From positions 237,776 to 301,775 of the forward strand of contig NZ_KZ679085.1 in the NCBI RefSeq assembly GCF_003024235.1: a stretch of 64,000 nucleotides of DNA, given 5' to 3'. The stretch comes from Arenimonas caeni (GTDB lineage: Bacteria; Pseudomonadota; Gammaproteobacteria; Xanthomonadales; Xanthomonadaceae). Numbering within the stretch: position 1 is the first letter of the stretch; the number at the start of each line of letters is the position of its first letter. Shown in pieces: positions 55,622 through 64,000 of the stretch. A program made the position numbers and the translations under genes. Under the pieces are notes generated by a model that was not told the origin of the DNA, did no database searches, and worked only from the letters and a program-made list of their open reading frames with translations.

Positions 55622-55723
55622 TATGCGAATGGCCGCGTGGTCTCGGGCAAAGCGATCTTTACCTCCACCGCGAGCGGCCACGCGGGAACCGCGCCGGGCA
55701 GCTTCGAGATCAACTGCGGCTGA
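55622..55723 (+). pseudogene. Short coding-like remnant
   Basis: In the 303-bp gap after the VOC gene, one frame reads YANGRVVSGKAIFTSTASG and ends in a TGA at 55721-55723, but it has no start codon and a TAG lies two codons before it. The Thr/Ser/Gly-rich character resembles the end of a secreted adhesin or MBG-like repeat protein. It may be the tail of a decayed gene. The rest of the gap shows nothing recognisable apart from the promoter below. Confidence 0.3.
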
Positions 55724-55774
55724 CGGGTGATCCGGCCGGCGCGGCGGAGCACCCAGGCAGTACTTCCGCCACCC

Positions 55775-55802
55775 TTGGCGGCAGGCGCTCCGGGGGTATA
55801 GT
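55775..55802 (+). promoter_or_regulatory. Candidate promoter of the SPFH/zinc-ribbon operon
   Basis: TTGGCG (55775-55780), a 16-bp spacer, then TATAGT (55797-55802), about 50 bp before the SPFH start. A reasonable sigma-70-like match in a GC-rich background. Confidence 0.5.
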
Positions 55803-55852
55803 TCGACAGGCTTGGCCGGCGCCCTGCCGGCTGCGAAACGGAGAGGATGGCT

Positions 55853-57004
55853 ATGGGTCTTGTGCAGGCGGTGACGGGGGCGGTTGGCGGCATGCTGGCC
55901 GACCAGTGGAAGGACTTCTTCACGGTGCCGGCCGGCCTGCCGGCCACGGCGGCGCTGTTCGCCGCCGTGCCCCAGGGCACCAACGCCGGGCGCGGGTCCA
56001 ACACCAAGGGCTCGACCAACATCATCACCAACGGCTCGAAGATCATCGTGCCCGAGGGCTACGGCCTGCTGCTGATGCAGGACGGAAAGATCACCGGCTT
56101 CGCGGCCGAGGCGGGCGGCTACGAGTGGCGCTCGGACGACGTCAACTCACAGTCCATCTTTGCCGGCGACGGCATCGTCAGCCCCCTGATCAAGCAGAGC
56201 TGGGAGCGCTTCAAGTTCGGCGGCCAGCCGGGCAGCCAGCAGCTGGCCTTCTTCGTCTCGCTCAAGGAGCTGCCGGACAACCGCTTCGGCACCCAGTCGG
56301 AGATCTACTGGGACGACGGCTTCCTCAACACCCAGGTCGGCGCGGTGACGCGTGGCTCGTACACGCTGCGCATCGTCGACCCCATCCTGTTCGTGAAGAA
56401 CTTCGTGCCGGCCTCGTACCTGCAGCCCGGCCAGGTGTTCGACTTCACCGACATGGACAACGCCGCCGCCGGCCAGCTGTTCAACGAAGTGGTGGGTTCG
56501 CTGGCACCGGCCTTCAGCCTGTACTCGAACGACCCGTCCAAGGGTAACCGCATCACCAAGCTGCAGCAGGACTCGATCGGCTTCGCCAAGAGCCTCTCGG
56601 CCGCGGTGGAAAACGCCTACCAGTGGACCACCGACCGCGGCCTGGCCATCGTCAAGACCGCCATCGTTTCCATTGAGTACGACGCCAACACCAAGGAACT
56701 GCTCAAGACCGTGCAGCGCGCCGACGCGCTGGCGGGCAGCCGTGGCAATTCCAACCTGCAGGCCAGCGTGGCGGCAGGCATGCAGGCCGCCGGCGAGAAC
56801 AGCGGCGCGGCCGGGCTGGTGGGCCTGGGCATGGCGGGCGGCATGATGGGCGGCATCGGCAGCCTGCAGCAGCCGGCCACCCCGGCGGCGCCGGCGGCCG
56901 ACGACCCGGTGGCCAAGCTCAAGAAGGCCAAGGAGATGCTCGACCTGGGGCTGATCACGCAGGCCGACTACGACGCGCTCAAGGCCAAGGCCCTGGGCCT
57001 GTAA
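55853..57004 (+). CDS. SPFH/virion-core-like protein with C-terminal SHOCT domain (YdjI-like)
   Basis: A 383-residue protein. The N-terminal region and the SPFH-like core (about 60-290: SKIIVPEGYGLLLMQDGKI, FFVSLKELPDNRFGT) match the family annotated as virion core protein, to which Bacillus YdjI belongs. A Gly/Ala/Met-rich stretch (about 300-345) precedes a C-terminal SHOCT segment (DPVAKLKKAKEMLDLGLI). SPFH proteins oligomerise at membranes; YdjI recruits PspA in Bacillus. The start at 55853 has GAGAGG 6 bp upstream. First gene of a three-gene operon. Confidence 0.85.
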   Translation: MGLVQAVTGAVGGMLADQWKDFFTVPAGLPATAALFAAVPQGTNAGRGSNTKGSTNIITNGSKIIVPEGYGLLLMQDGKITGFAAEAGGYEWRSDDVNSQSIFAGDGIVSPLIKQSWERFKFGGQPGSQQLAFFVSLKELPDNRFGTQSEIYWDDGFLNTQVGAVTRGSYTLRIVDPILFVKNFVPASYLQPGQVFDFTDMDNAAAGQLFNEVVGSLAPAFSLYSNDPSKGNRITKLQQDSIGFAKSLSAAVENAYQWTTDRGLAIVKTAIVSIEYDANTKELLKTVQRADALAGSRGNSNLQASVAAGMQAAGENSGAAGLVGLGMAGGMMGGIGSLQQPATPAAPAADDPVAKLKKAKEMLDLGLITQADYDALKAKALGL

Positions 57005-57020
57005 GCCGGGCTTACCGTCC

Positions 57021-58334
57021 ATGACCAACACCACGGGCCCGACGCCGCCACCGTTGCCGCCGGGCATTGGCCCCGGTTCACCGCAGGAGGTGCCGCCGCT
57101 GCCGGGTACCTTCCCGGTGGACCCGGCCACCCTGCCCAAGCCCATCCGCGACGAAGTGCTGGCGCCCGACCCGGAAGCCATCGACACCGCCTCGGAAGAG
57201 CTCAAGGACGGCCAGAACCACTGCCCGAAGTGCGGCGCCACCGACATCCGCCAGCGCCCCGGCACCGACAAGCTTGTCTGCCTGTACTGCCGGCACGAGT
57301 GGCATGGCCACGGCGTGGAGGAGGCGTTTGGCCTGGGCGAAGGCCTGGACGACCTGCAGGGCACGGTGGTGGCCTCGGGCGCGAAGGACATCGCCGACGA
57401 CGCCACGCACCTGATGACCTTCAAGTGCACCGGCTGCGGCGCCGAAGTCACCGTGAACACGGAAAATGCGATGACGGCGCGCTGCCACTGGTGCCGGCAC
57501 CAGTTCGGCGTGAACGAACAGGTGGCCAACGGCGCCGTTCCCGACGCGGTGCTGCCCTTCCGCATCAAGAAGGACGATGCGGTGCAGCGCATCCGCCAGT
57601 TCGTGGACAAGCGGCGCCTGTTCGCGCTCAAGGCCTTCAAGGAACAGTTCACGCCAGAGAACGTGGTGGGCGTGTACCTGCCCTATATGATCGTGGACGG
57701 CCGCTGCAGCGCCGCCGTGGCCGGCAAAGGCGAAATCCAGACGCGCGAGTACACCACGGGCAGCGGCAACAACAAGAAGACCTACTACGACGCCGACGTG
57801 TACCAGGTGCACCGCCAGGTGGACTTCACCGTGGACGACCTGCATCTCGAGTCAAACCGGGCGCGCGGCCAGCTCGACACCAGCGTCAACACCAACAACA
57901 TCATCAACACCATCCTGCCCTTCGACACCAAGAACGCGGTGAAGTGGAACGCCTCGTACCTGGCGGGCTTCACCTCGGAAAAGCGCGACAGCGACGTGGA
58001 GCACCTGCGCCCGCGGCTGGAGGACCAGCTGCTGTCCATCGCCCGCCACCAGGTGGAGGCCAGCACGCAGCGCTACGACCGTGGCGTGCGCTGGGAGGAA
58101 GAAAGCCTGGATGTGCACGGCACCCGCTGGGTGGCCATGTACCTGCCGGTGTGGCTGTACTCGTACCACGAGCCCGGACCCAACGGCGGCATGCTGCACT
58201 ACATCGCCGTGAACGGCCGTACCGGTGAAACCATGGGCAGCATCCCGGTGCAGCACTGGAAGCTGCTGCTGGCGGCCATTACGTCGGGCACCTTCATCGA
58301 GGCGATCGTGCTCGCCATCCTGGGAGCGCAATGA
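57021..58334 (+). CDS. Membrane protein with two zinc ribbons (YdjG-like)
   Basis: A 437-residue protein. A Pro-rich N-terminus is followed by a TFIIB-type ribbon (Cys68, 71, 87, 90: CPKCG and CLYC) and a second ribbon (Cys136, 139, 155, 158: CTGCG and CHWC). The large central domain is beta-rich (VYLPYMIVDGRCSAAVAG) and a single transmembrane helix ends the protein (about 412-433). It matches the TFIIB-like membrane protein partner YdjG of the Bacillus phage-shock module. It follows the SPFH gene by 16 bp and overlaps the next gene. Confidence 0.85.
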   Translation: MTNTTGPTPPPLPPGIGPGSPQEVPPLPGTFPVDPATLPKPIRDEVLAPDPEAIDTASEELKDGQNHCPKCGATDIRQRPGTDKLVCLYCRHEWHGHGVEEAFGLGEGLDDLQGTVVASGAKDIADDATHLMTFKCTGCGAEVTVNTENAMTARCHWCRHQFGVNEQVANGAVPDAVLPFRIKKDDAVQRIRQFVDKRRLFALKAFKEQFTPENVVGVYLPYMIVDGRCSAAVAGKGEIQTREYTTGSGNNKKTYYDADVYQVHRQVDFTVDDLHLESNRARGQLDTSVNTNNIINTILPFDTKNAVKWNASYLAGFTSEKRDSDVEHLRPRLEDQLLSIARHQVEASTQRYDRGVRWEEESLDVHGTRWVAMYLPVWLYSYHEPGPNGGMLHYIAVNGRTGETMGSIPVQHWKLLLAAITSGTFIEAIVLAILGAQ

Positions 58335-58582
58335 TGAGCGAGGACAACACCCTTTGGCTGCTCGCCCTCGGCCCCGCCGGTGCCGCCGCGCTGTACTGGG
58401 CGATCTACCGCTTCTACCGCAACACCGACAAGTCGCACGCCTTCGAGCGCGAGACGAAGGTGGATGCGAAGCCGGTGACCGGGAGTGACGTCAAGATTGG
58501 CGATGTCGAAGGCGTGCGCAACAAGCGCATTTCCGGGGACAACGTGAGGGCGTATCGGAATCGGGTGAAGCGGGTGCGGTAG
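58331..58582 (+). CDS. Small single-span membrane protein
   Basis: An 83-residue protein. One transmembrane helix (about 8-28, LWLLALGPAGAAALYWAIY) then a basic soluble tail (RISGDNVRAYRNRVKRVR). The ATG overlaps the zinc-ribbon gene's stop (ATGATGA), so it is translationally coupled. No family recognised; its position mirrors the small membrane partner in ydjGHI-type modules. Confidence 0.72.
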   Translation: MMSEDNTLWLLALGPAGAAALYWAIYRFYRNTDKSHAFERETKVDAKPVTGSDVKIGDVEGVRNKRISGDNVRAYRNRVKRVR

Positions 58583-58883
58583 GGGACGCCTAACCACTCA
58601 ACGGCGAAGCGAATGATGGAGCCGATGATGACGACGTCAATATTTGACGGTGTGGAGGCCAATGCGTCGCGACTCATACCCGCACACATTTGCGCCGAGC
58701 AGCATCGTCGTTCTTCAATGCCAACCAAGCATTCGAAGAGAAGGCAGGCGACGTGGGATGCGGGTACCTAGCTTTGTCTTCCAGTGCGCTCATTGTTTCC
58801 CTTCCGAAGGTGGCCGGCGCCCAGCAAAGACCTTCCGGGAACACGGAACTCAACGCGCACGGCGAGTCTTGAAACTCGCTTCG
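58583..58883. other. Gap of 301 bp without a credible gene
   Basis: AT-richer than its surroundings. A 60-codon frame on the plus strand (58690-58872) and a 104-codon frame on the minus strand exist, but neither has a ribosome site or recognisable domain. GCCTAAC at 58588-58594 resembles an attC R'' box, but the matching GTTRRRY box is absent. It may hold the decayed end of a gene. Confidence 0.4.
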
Positions 58884-61800
58884 CTACATATTCCGCCGAT
58901 ACTCCCCACCCACCTCATACAGCGCATGGCTGATCTGCCCGAGGCTGTGGGTCTTCACTGCTTCTATCAACGCAGTGAAGATGTTTTGGCGGTCGCGGGC
59001 GGTTTGCTGAAGATTTCTCAGGGGGTGGGAATTCGCGCCTGAAGGCGCTCCTACAACAACCTCGTTGCGGGCGGCCTGGAAGAGCTGCACGTTGGTGATC
59101 TGCTGGGCCTTCTCGGGCTCGGTCGAGCGGATCAGCTCGATCTCGGTGGCCACCTCGCCGGCGTGGTCCTTGGGCAGGAAGGTGTTCACGCCGATCAGCG
59201 GCAGGCTGCCGTCGTGCTTCTTGTGCTCGTAGTACAGGCTTTCTTCCTGGATCTTGCCGCGCTGGTACATGGTGTCCATGGCGCCCAGCACGCCACCGCG
59301 CTCGCTGATGGCCTCGAACTCCTTGTACACGGCCTCTTCCACCAGGTCGGTCAGCTGCTCCACGGCGAAGCTGCCCTGCCAGGGGTTCTCGTTGAAGTTG
59401 AGGCCCAGTTCCTTGTTGATGATCATCTGGATCGCCACCGCGCGGCGCACGCTCTCTTCCGTCGGCGTGGTGATCGCCTCGTCGTAGGCGTTGGTGTGCA
59501 GGCTGTTGCAGTTGTCGAACAGCGCGTACAGCGCCTGCAGGGTTGTGCGAATGTCGTTGAACTGGATCTCCTGGGCGTGCAGCGAACGGCCCGAGGTCTG
59601 GATGTGGTACTTGAGCATTTGGCTGCGTTCGTTGGCGCCGTAGCGATCGCGCATCGCCCGGGCCCAGATGCGGCGGGCCACGCGGCCGATCACCGTGTAC
59701 TCCGGGTCCATGCCGTTGGAGAAGAAGAACGACAGGTTCGGCGCGAAGTCGTCGATGTGCATGCCGCGCGCCAGGTAGTACTCCACGATCGTGAAGCCGT
59801 TCGACAGCGTGAAGGCCAGCTGCGAAATCGGGTTCGCGCCCGCCTCGGCGATGTGGTAACCCGAGATCGAAACCGAGTAGAAGTTGCGGACCTTGTTGTC
59901 CACGAAATACTGCTGGATGTCGCCCATCATGCGCAGGGCGAACTCGGTGCTGAAGATGCAGGTGTTCTGGGCCTGGTCTTCCTTGAGGATGTCGGCCTGC
60001 ACGGTGCCGCGCACCTGGCGCAGGGTCTCGGCCTTGATGCGCTCGTACACCTCCGGCTCCACCAGCTGGTCGCCGGTGACGCCCAGCAGGCCCAGGCCCA
60101 GGCCGTCGTTGCCTTCCGGCAGCGGGCCGGCGTATTCGGGGCGCTGCTTGCCTTCGAAGAGCTTCTCGATCTTGGCGTGCGCAGCGTCCCAGCGCGCCTG
60201 GTCCTCGCGCAGGTACTTCTCCACCTGCTGGTCGACGGCGGTGTTCATGAACATCGCCAGGATCATCGGCGCCGGGCCGTTGATGGTCATGCTCACGCTG
60301 GTGGTCGGCGCGCACAGGTCGAAGCCCGAATACAGCTTCTTCATGTCGTCGAGCGTGGCGATGGACACGCCGGAGTTGCCGATCTTGCCGTAGATGTCCG
60401 GGCGCCTGGCCGGGTCCTCGCCGTAGAGCGTGACGCTGTCGAAGGCCGTGGAAAGGCGCGCGGCCGGCTGGCCCACGGAAAGGTAATGGAAGCGGCGGTT
60501 GGTGCGCTCGGGCGTGCCCTCGCCGGCGAACATGCGGATCGGGTCTTCGCCGGTGCGGCGGTACGGATACACGCCGCCGGTGTAGGGGTAATGGCCGGGC
60601 AGGTTTTCCTTGCCCAGGAACACCAGCAGCTCGCCCCAGCTCTTCCACTTCGGGCCGGCGATCTTCGGGATCTTCTGGTGGCTCAGGCTTTCGCGGTAGT
60701 TCTCGACCCGGATCACCTTGCCGCGCACGGTGTACTCGTTCACGTCCTCGGTGATCGACCTCAGGCGCTCGGGCCACTCGCGCAGGGCGTTGACGGACTC
60801 GGCGCTGAGCGCCTTCACCGCGTCGTTGTAGCGCTGGCGCAGGGTCACCAGGCTGCGGTCGATGACGACCTGCGGCGCCAGCGGGTTGTCACCGCTGGCC
60901 GCGCCCTGGCGGCGCTCCCACTGGAACACCATCTTGCGGCGGTCCGGCAGGCCCTGGCGGCGCTCGCCGCACTCGGGGAACTTGGCTTCGCTGCCGGCGC
61001 CAGCCCGGGCTGGCGTGGGCACGATCAGGTGGTGGGGGTCGAACAGCTCCAGCGGCCTGGGCAGGCTGGGGTCGCCCAGCTCGCGCAGGGCTTCGTAGTA
61101 GTGCTGGGCGCGCTCGGCGGCCTCGGCCTGGCGCTCGATGCCGGCGTTGGCCTGGCGGCCGGCCTCGGCGATCTCGGCCAGGTAGCGGGTCCGGTTACCC
61201 GGGATGAGCACGGTGGCGCGCGGCTCGCGCAGCTTCGTGTCCACCTCGGGCTGGAAGTCGGCCTTGCCCTTCTCGCGCAGCAGGCGGCACAGGTTGGCGA
61301 ACATCCAGGTCACGCCCGGGTCGTTGAACTGGCTGGCGATGGTCGGGTAGACCGGCACGTCCTCGTCCTTGAGCTGGAACGCCACCCGGTTGCGCTTCCA
61401 CTGCTTGCGCACGTCGCGCAGGGCGTCTTCGGCGCCGCGCTTGTCGAACTTGTTGAGCACCACCAGCTCGGCGTAGTCGAGCATGTCGATCTTCTCGAGC
61501 TGGCTCGGGGCGCCGAAGTCGCTGGTCATCACGTACACCGGGAAATCGACCAGGTCGACGATCTCCGAGTCACTCTGGCCGATGCCGGCGGTTTCCACCA
61601 TCACCAGGTCGAAGCCCTGGCTGCGCAGGAAGGCCACGCAGTCCTTGAGCACGGCATTGGTGGCCACGTGCTGGCGGCGGGTGGCCATCGAGCGCATGAA
61701 CACGCGCGGGCTGCGCAGGCTGTTCATGCGGATGCGGTCGCCCAGCAGCGCGCCGCCGGTGCGGCGGCGGGTCGGGTCGACCGAGATCACGGCGATGCGC

Positions 61801-62531
61801 ATTTCCGGGAAATGCTGCAGGAAGCGGTTCATCAGCTCGTCGGTCACCGACGACTTGCCGGCGCCGCCGGTGCCGGTCAGGCCCACCACCGGCGTCTTGC
61901 CGCCGGCGAGCTGCCATTCCTTGCGCAGGGTGGCCAGCTGGTTCTCGTCGTAGTGGCCCTGCTCGATGGCGGTCAGCATCTTGCCGATCGCGATCTCGCC
62001 AGCAGGGTCAGGTACATTTTTCCCCTTCGCTTTCTTCCCCTTGCCGGCAACGTCGGGGGAAAAATGTACCTGACCCTTTGCCTCGCGCGTCCGGCGCACG
62101 AGGTCCTCGATCATCGCCACCAGCCCCATCTGCATGCCGTCGTTGGGGTGGTAGATGCGCTCGACGCCGTAGGCCTGCAGCTCCCGGATCTCTTCGGGCG
62201 TGATCGTGCCGCCACCGCCGCCGAACACCCGGATGTGGCCCGCGCCGCGCTCGCGCAGCATGTCCACCATGTACTTGAAGTACTCCATGTGGCCGCCCTG
62301 GTAGCTCGACAGGGCGATGCCGTCGGCGTCTTCCTGCAGGGCGGCGCGCACCACGTCCTCGACGCTGCGGTTGTGGCCCAGGTGCACCACTTCCACGCCC
62401 TGCGCCTGGATCAGGCGGCGCATGATGTTGATCGCGGCATCGTGGCCGTCGAACAGGCTGGCGGCGGTGACGAAACGCAGCGGGCTGCGCTCGGGGTCGC
62501 GGTCGGGAAGCTGGCTGGCGGGCGTGCTCAT
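58884..62531 (-). CDS. icmF: Fused isobutyryl-CoA mutase
   Basis: A 1215-residue enzyme interconverting isobutyryl-CoA and n-butyryl-CoA with adenosylcobalamin. The B12 domain is first (about 15-145; [12 protein letters not shown] with His30 as the cobalt-ligating residue and a GGGGGTI loop). The MeaB-like G-protein chaperone follows (Walker A GTGGAGKS at 220-227, [17 protein letters not shown]), then the mutase barrel ([38 protein letters not shown] at the end). It is longer than the usual about 1,090 residues owing to inserts, two of which coincide with palindromic repeats (see repeats). No cobalamin riboswitch precedes it. Confidence 0.95.
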   Translation of the reverse strand: MSTPASQLPDRDPERSPLRFVTAASLFDGHDAAINIMRRLIQAQGVEVVHLGHNRSVEDVVRAALQEDADGIALSSYQGGHMEYFKYMVDMLRERGAGHIRVFGGGGGTITPEEIRELQAYGVERIYHPNDGMQMGLVAMIEDLVRRTREAKGQVHFSPDVAGKGKKAKGKNVPDPAGEIAIGKMLTAIEQGHYDENQLATLRKEWQLAGGKTPVVGLTGTGGAGKSSVTDELMNRFLQHFPEMRIAVISVDPTRRRTGGALLGDRIRMNSLRSPRVFMRSMATRRQHVATNAVLKDCVAFLRSQGFDLVMVETAGIGQSDSEIVDLVDFPVYVMTSDFGAPSQLEKIDMLDYAELVVLNKFDKRGAEDALRDVRKQWKRNRVAFQLKDEDVPVYPTIASQFNDPGVTWMFANLCRLLREKGKADFQPEVDTKLREPRATVLIPGNRTRYLAEIAEAGRQANAGIERQAEAAERAQHYYEALRELGDPSLPRPLELFDPHHLIVPTPARAGAGSEAKFPECGERRQGLPDRRKMVFQWERRQGAASGDNPLAPQVVIDRSLVTLRQRYNDAVKALSAESVNALREWPERLRSITEDVNEYTVRGKVIRVENYRESLSHQKIPKIAGPKWKSWGELLVFLGKENLPGHYPYTGGVYPYRRTGEDPIRMFAGEGTPERTNRRFHYLSVGQPAARLSTAFDSVTLYGEDPARRPDIYGKIGNSGVSIATLDDMKKLYSGFDLCAPTTSVSMTINGPAPMILAMFMNTAVDQQVEKYLREDQARWDAAHAKIEKLFEGKQRPEYAGPLPEGNDGLGLGLLGVTGDQLVEPEVYERIKAETLRQVRGTVQADILKEDQAQNTCIFSTEFALRMMGDIQQYFVDNKVRNFYSVSISGYHIAEAGANPISQLAFTLSNGFTIVEYYLARGMHIDDFAPNLSFFFSNGMDPEYTVIGRVARRIWARAMRDRYGANERSQMLKYHIQTSGRSLHAQEIQFNDIRTTLQALYALFDNCNSLHTNAYDEAITTPTEESVRRAVAIQMIINKELGLNFNENPWQGSFAVEQLTDLVEEAVYKEFEAISERGGVLGAMDTMYQRGKIQEESLYYEHKKHDGSLPLIGVNTFLPKDHAGEVATEIELIRSTEPEKAQQITNVQLFQAARNEVVVGAPSGANSHPLRNLQQTARDRQNIFTALIEAVKTHSLGQISHALYEVGGEYRRNM
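59032..59054 (-). repeat. REP-like palindrome inside icmF
   Basis: Minus strand begins GTAGGAGCGCC and ends GGCGCGAA; the core GCGCC-TGAA-GGCGC (59035-59048) is a hairpin. GTAGGAGCGnCTTnAGnCGCGA is the standard REP consensus of pseudomonads and Xanthomonadaceae. It is read in frame as [10 protein letters not shown] near residue 1160 of IcmF, between mutase-domain end blocks. Confidence 0.7.
60998..61015. repeat. Perfect 18-bp palindrome inside icmF
   Basis: CGCCAGCCC and its exact complement GGGCTGGCG abut without a spacer. It encodes part of PTPARAGAG near residue 505, in a segment that looks extra compared with the usual IcmF linker between G-domain and mutase. It may be a third repeat insertion, but chance cannot be excluded. 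Confidence 0.4.
62004..62077. repeat. Insertion element with perfect 22-bp inverted repeats inside icmF
   Basis: Arms 62004-62025 and 62056-62077 are perfect complements (starting AGGGTCAGGTACATTTTT), separated by 30 bp. The 74-75 bp unit is read in frame and adds about 25 residues (152-176, including KGKKAKGK) in the linker between the B12 domain and the G-domain. It looks like a miniature inverted-repeat element (REPIN/MITE type). Confidence 0.85.
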
Positions 62532-62592
62532 CGGGCGGTCTCTCTACAGCTAAAGACGGAATCGCCCGATTGTAACGCCCCGCGGGCCGGCG

Positions 62593-63291
62593 TCAGAGCT
62601 TGAGCCGGCCGGCCAGCTGGCTGTCCTTCGCCCCCGGGGTGCCACCGAACACCCACAGGCCCAGGTCGATGGCGGTCTTGAGCACCAGCAGCAGCACCAG
62701 GGCGGCCACCGGCGCGCCGGCGGCCTGCACCATGAAGCCGCCGAAGATCAGCGTCACGTGCAGCACCACGATGCGGCCGTAAGGCTGGAACATCAGCGCC
62801 ATCGGGTTCACCCGGCGGAAGGCACCGGTGGACACGAAGTCCACCCAGGTGTGCACCAGGTGCACCAGCGTCACGGCCGCCAGCGCCGCCGCCAGCGCCG
62901 GGTACTGGGCCATGAAGCGCGACAGCAGGTCCCAGGGCATCTCCAGGTCGCCAGCCGGCGCGCCGCCGGCGAACAGCGCCGACACGAATAGGCCGTGGGC
63001 GGCGGTGAACATGCCGAAGTGGATGCAGAAGAACGGCACCACGAACAGCTTCATCGCCCACAGCGCCACCGAGCCCGGCATGGCCGCCAGCATTCGGCCC
63101 ACGTTGATGCCGCCCAGCACCAGGTTCTCGGCCCAGAACAGCGCCATCAGGAAACCCACGTCCCAGCCCCACCACAGCACGCCGGCCAGCGGGATGGCGT
63201 TGGCCACCACGGCCAGCACGCCGCCCAGGCGGCCGCGGGCCCGCGGTTCGAGGCTGGGGACTTCCTCGCCCTGCCCGGCCGCGGCGCTCAC
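62593..63291 (-). CDS. DUF6498-like membrane protein
   Basis: A 232-residue integral membrane protein with about six helices: LWWGWDVGFLMALFWAENLV, FFCIHFGMFTAAHGLF and LHVTLIFGGF are the recognisable blocks of the DUF6498 family (name given from pattern memory). The N-terminal 20 residues are soluble. GTG start at 63291; the stop of the upstream gene overlaps it (GTGA). Function unknown. Confidence 0.75.
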   Translation of the reverse strand: MSAAAGQGEEVPSLEPRARGRLGGVLAVVANAIPLAGVLWWGWDVGFLMALFWAENLVLGGINVGRMLAAMPGSVALWAMKLFVVPFFCIHFGMFTAAHGLFVSALFAGGAPAGDLEMPWDLLSRFMAQYPALAAALAAVTLVHLVHTWVDFVSTGAFRRVNPMALMFQPYGRIVVLHVTLIFGGFMVQAAGAPVAALVLLLVLKTAIDLGLWVFGGTPGAKDSQLAGRLKL

Positions 63292-63938
63292 CCGCCCAGC
63301 GCCTTGCAGAAGGCCTTGGCGAAGGCGCTGCGGCGGATGTCGGCGTCGTCCCGGCTCTGGCCCGGCACACGCTCGAGGCTGGCGTTCTGCAGGCGGTCGA
63401 TGTCGGCGCCGCGGCGGAAGGCCACCTCGCGCTGGATGCGGGCGCGCTGGTGGTCCGACAGGCCGGAGCGCAGGGTCAGTTCGTTGTCGGCCAGCACCCG
63501 CCAGGGCACGAAGACCGCATGCAGCAGGCCATCGGCCAGGGTGAAGAAGCCGGCGCCGAACAGGTCCACGTGCACCGCGTGCGCCTGCAGCATCCAGTCG
63601 CCGCCGTCGCGGTAGCGCAGCGTGCTGGTGATGGTGCCGGTGGGGGCGACGGGCGGGCGCCCGAGCTTTTCGCGGCCGCTGAGCAGGATGCCGCGCAGGT
63701 CGGCGATGGGGTTGGACAGGGTTTCCTCGCCCACCCGCAGGATGACGTTGCCGCCTTCCCAGTCCAGGCCGCTGAGGTGGCCGTAGAGCATGTCGCCCCC
63801 GGCCATCAGCAGCAGCACCTTGTGCAGGTCGGGCTGCACCTGGCCCATCCAGCGCGGCGGCTGCGGCAGGCCGTAGAGCACCCCGGCGCCGTAGCCGAAG
63901 CTACCTGGCAGATCGTCGACGCCCTGAGTCTCGTCCAT
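63288..63938 (-). CDS. Protein of unknown function
   Basis: A 216-residue soluble protein. No signal or membrane segment. Recognisable strands alternate with charged stretches (LLLMAGGDMLYGHLSGLDWEGGNVILRVGEE, in parts resembling a small beta-barrel), and the end is basic and Cys-containing (AFAKAFCKALGG). I do not recognise the family. It is translationally coupled to the membrane-protein gene, which suggests joint function. Confidence 0.7.
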   Translation of the reverse strand: MDETQGVDDLPGSFGYGAGVLYGLPQPPRWMGQVQPDLHKVLLLMAGGDMLYGHLSGLDWEGGNVILRVGEETLSNPIADLRGILLSGREKLGRPPVAPTGTITSTLRYRDGGDWMLQAHAVHVDLFGAGFFTLADGLLHAVFVPWRVLADNELTLRSGLSDHQRARIQREVAFRRGADIDRLQNASLERVPGQSRDDADIRRSAFAKAFCKALGG

Positions 63939-64000
63939 GGCCGGAGTGTAAGGCAGGGGACGAAAAAAAAAGGTTCTTCACCCAAGTCCGGGGAAGGCGG
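63939..64000. other. Upstream sequence with a nine-base A-run
   Basis: The last 62 bp hold an A-run (about 63963-63971), read as a T-run on the minus strand. No stem precedes the T-run within the window, so a terminator for a gene beyond the edge cannot be proved. Confidence 0.3.

Noticed and set aside
58588..58594. GCCTAAC after the small membrane-protein gene as an integron attC site
   Set aside because: The matching GTTRRRY box at the expected 57-141 bp distance is absent and no integrase is seen.
62532..62592. Cobalamin riboswitch upstream of icmF
   Set aside because: Only 61 bp separate icmF from the next gene and no B12-box-like sequence is visible.
59163..62603. A 1146-codon plus-strand frame opposite icmF
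   Set aside because: Antisense of icmF; low-complexity Val/Ala/His composition, no recognisable fold.
63963..63971. A-run at the right edge as a terminator
   Set aside because: No stem adjacent within the window.

Overview
The window is about 64 kb of very GC-rich, densely coded bacterial chromosome. Gene content points to a gammaproteobacterium of the Xanthomonadales/Lysobacterales type. The signs are a fused isobutyryl-CoA mutase (icmF), class I fumarase, PQQ-dependent sugar dehydrogenase, a MopE-type secreted metal-binding pair, many small lipoproteins, and palindromic repeats of the kind common in Xanthomonadaceae and pseudomonads. This placement is inference from families and composition; no rRNA, tRNA, complete insertion sequence, prophage or CRISPR array was seen.

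Layout. 1-3.5 kb: divergent ybbA/tesA (a pairing also seen in enterobacteria), a sugar dehydrogenase lipoprotein, and a GST-SDR operon. 3.5-12.6 kb: two nearly identical cold-shock genes, each with its own terminator, flanking fumarase, uup, a sterol-desaturase-like membrane enzyme, a CoA-binding protein and slyD; then fpr and glutathione peroxidase. 12.7-23.8 kb: periplasmic dipeptidyl carboxypeptidase, a DUF2383-like protein, Nudix hydrolase, flavoprotein, periplasmic FKBP, rluF, dbpA, rhomboid protease, mltB and a YpfJ-type metallopeptidase. 23.8-28.1 kb: a three-gene ATPase/permease/adaptor export operon. 28.1-33.8 kb: acyltransferase, then a GbsR/MarR regulator coupled to a DCC-type thioredoxin-like protein and divergent from an SDR across an excellent palindromic operator; small membrane and lipoprotein genes and a DUF808 protein follow.

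33.8-49.3 kb is rich in signalling. It holds a response regulator with a ruined GGDEF site, a MASE2-GGDEF cyclase, a MASE3-GGDEF-EAL protein and a TPR-GGDEF protein. Between them lie a histone H1-like Lys/Ala-rich protein, a short cyclopropane-synthase-like methyltransferase, an M49-like lipoprotein peptidase and a translationally coupled pair of MopE-like secreted proteins. 49.4-55.5 kb holds secreted or periplasmic hydrolases and a bacterial TrmY homologue. 55.85-58.6 kb is a three-gene module (SPFH/virion-core protein, double zinc-ribbon membrane protein, small membrane protein) that resembles the Bacillus ydjGHI phage-shock partners without a pspA. 58.9-62.5 kb is icmF, which carries two palindromic repeat elements translated in frame and a possible third. 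The window ends in two coupled genes for a DUF6498-like membrane protein and an unknown protein.

The most unusual observations are the palindromic insertions inside icmF, the pspA-less SPFH/zinc-ribbon module, the GbsR operator, the MopE pair and the small protein beside trmY with no conventional start codon.
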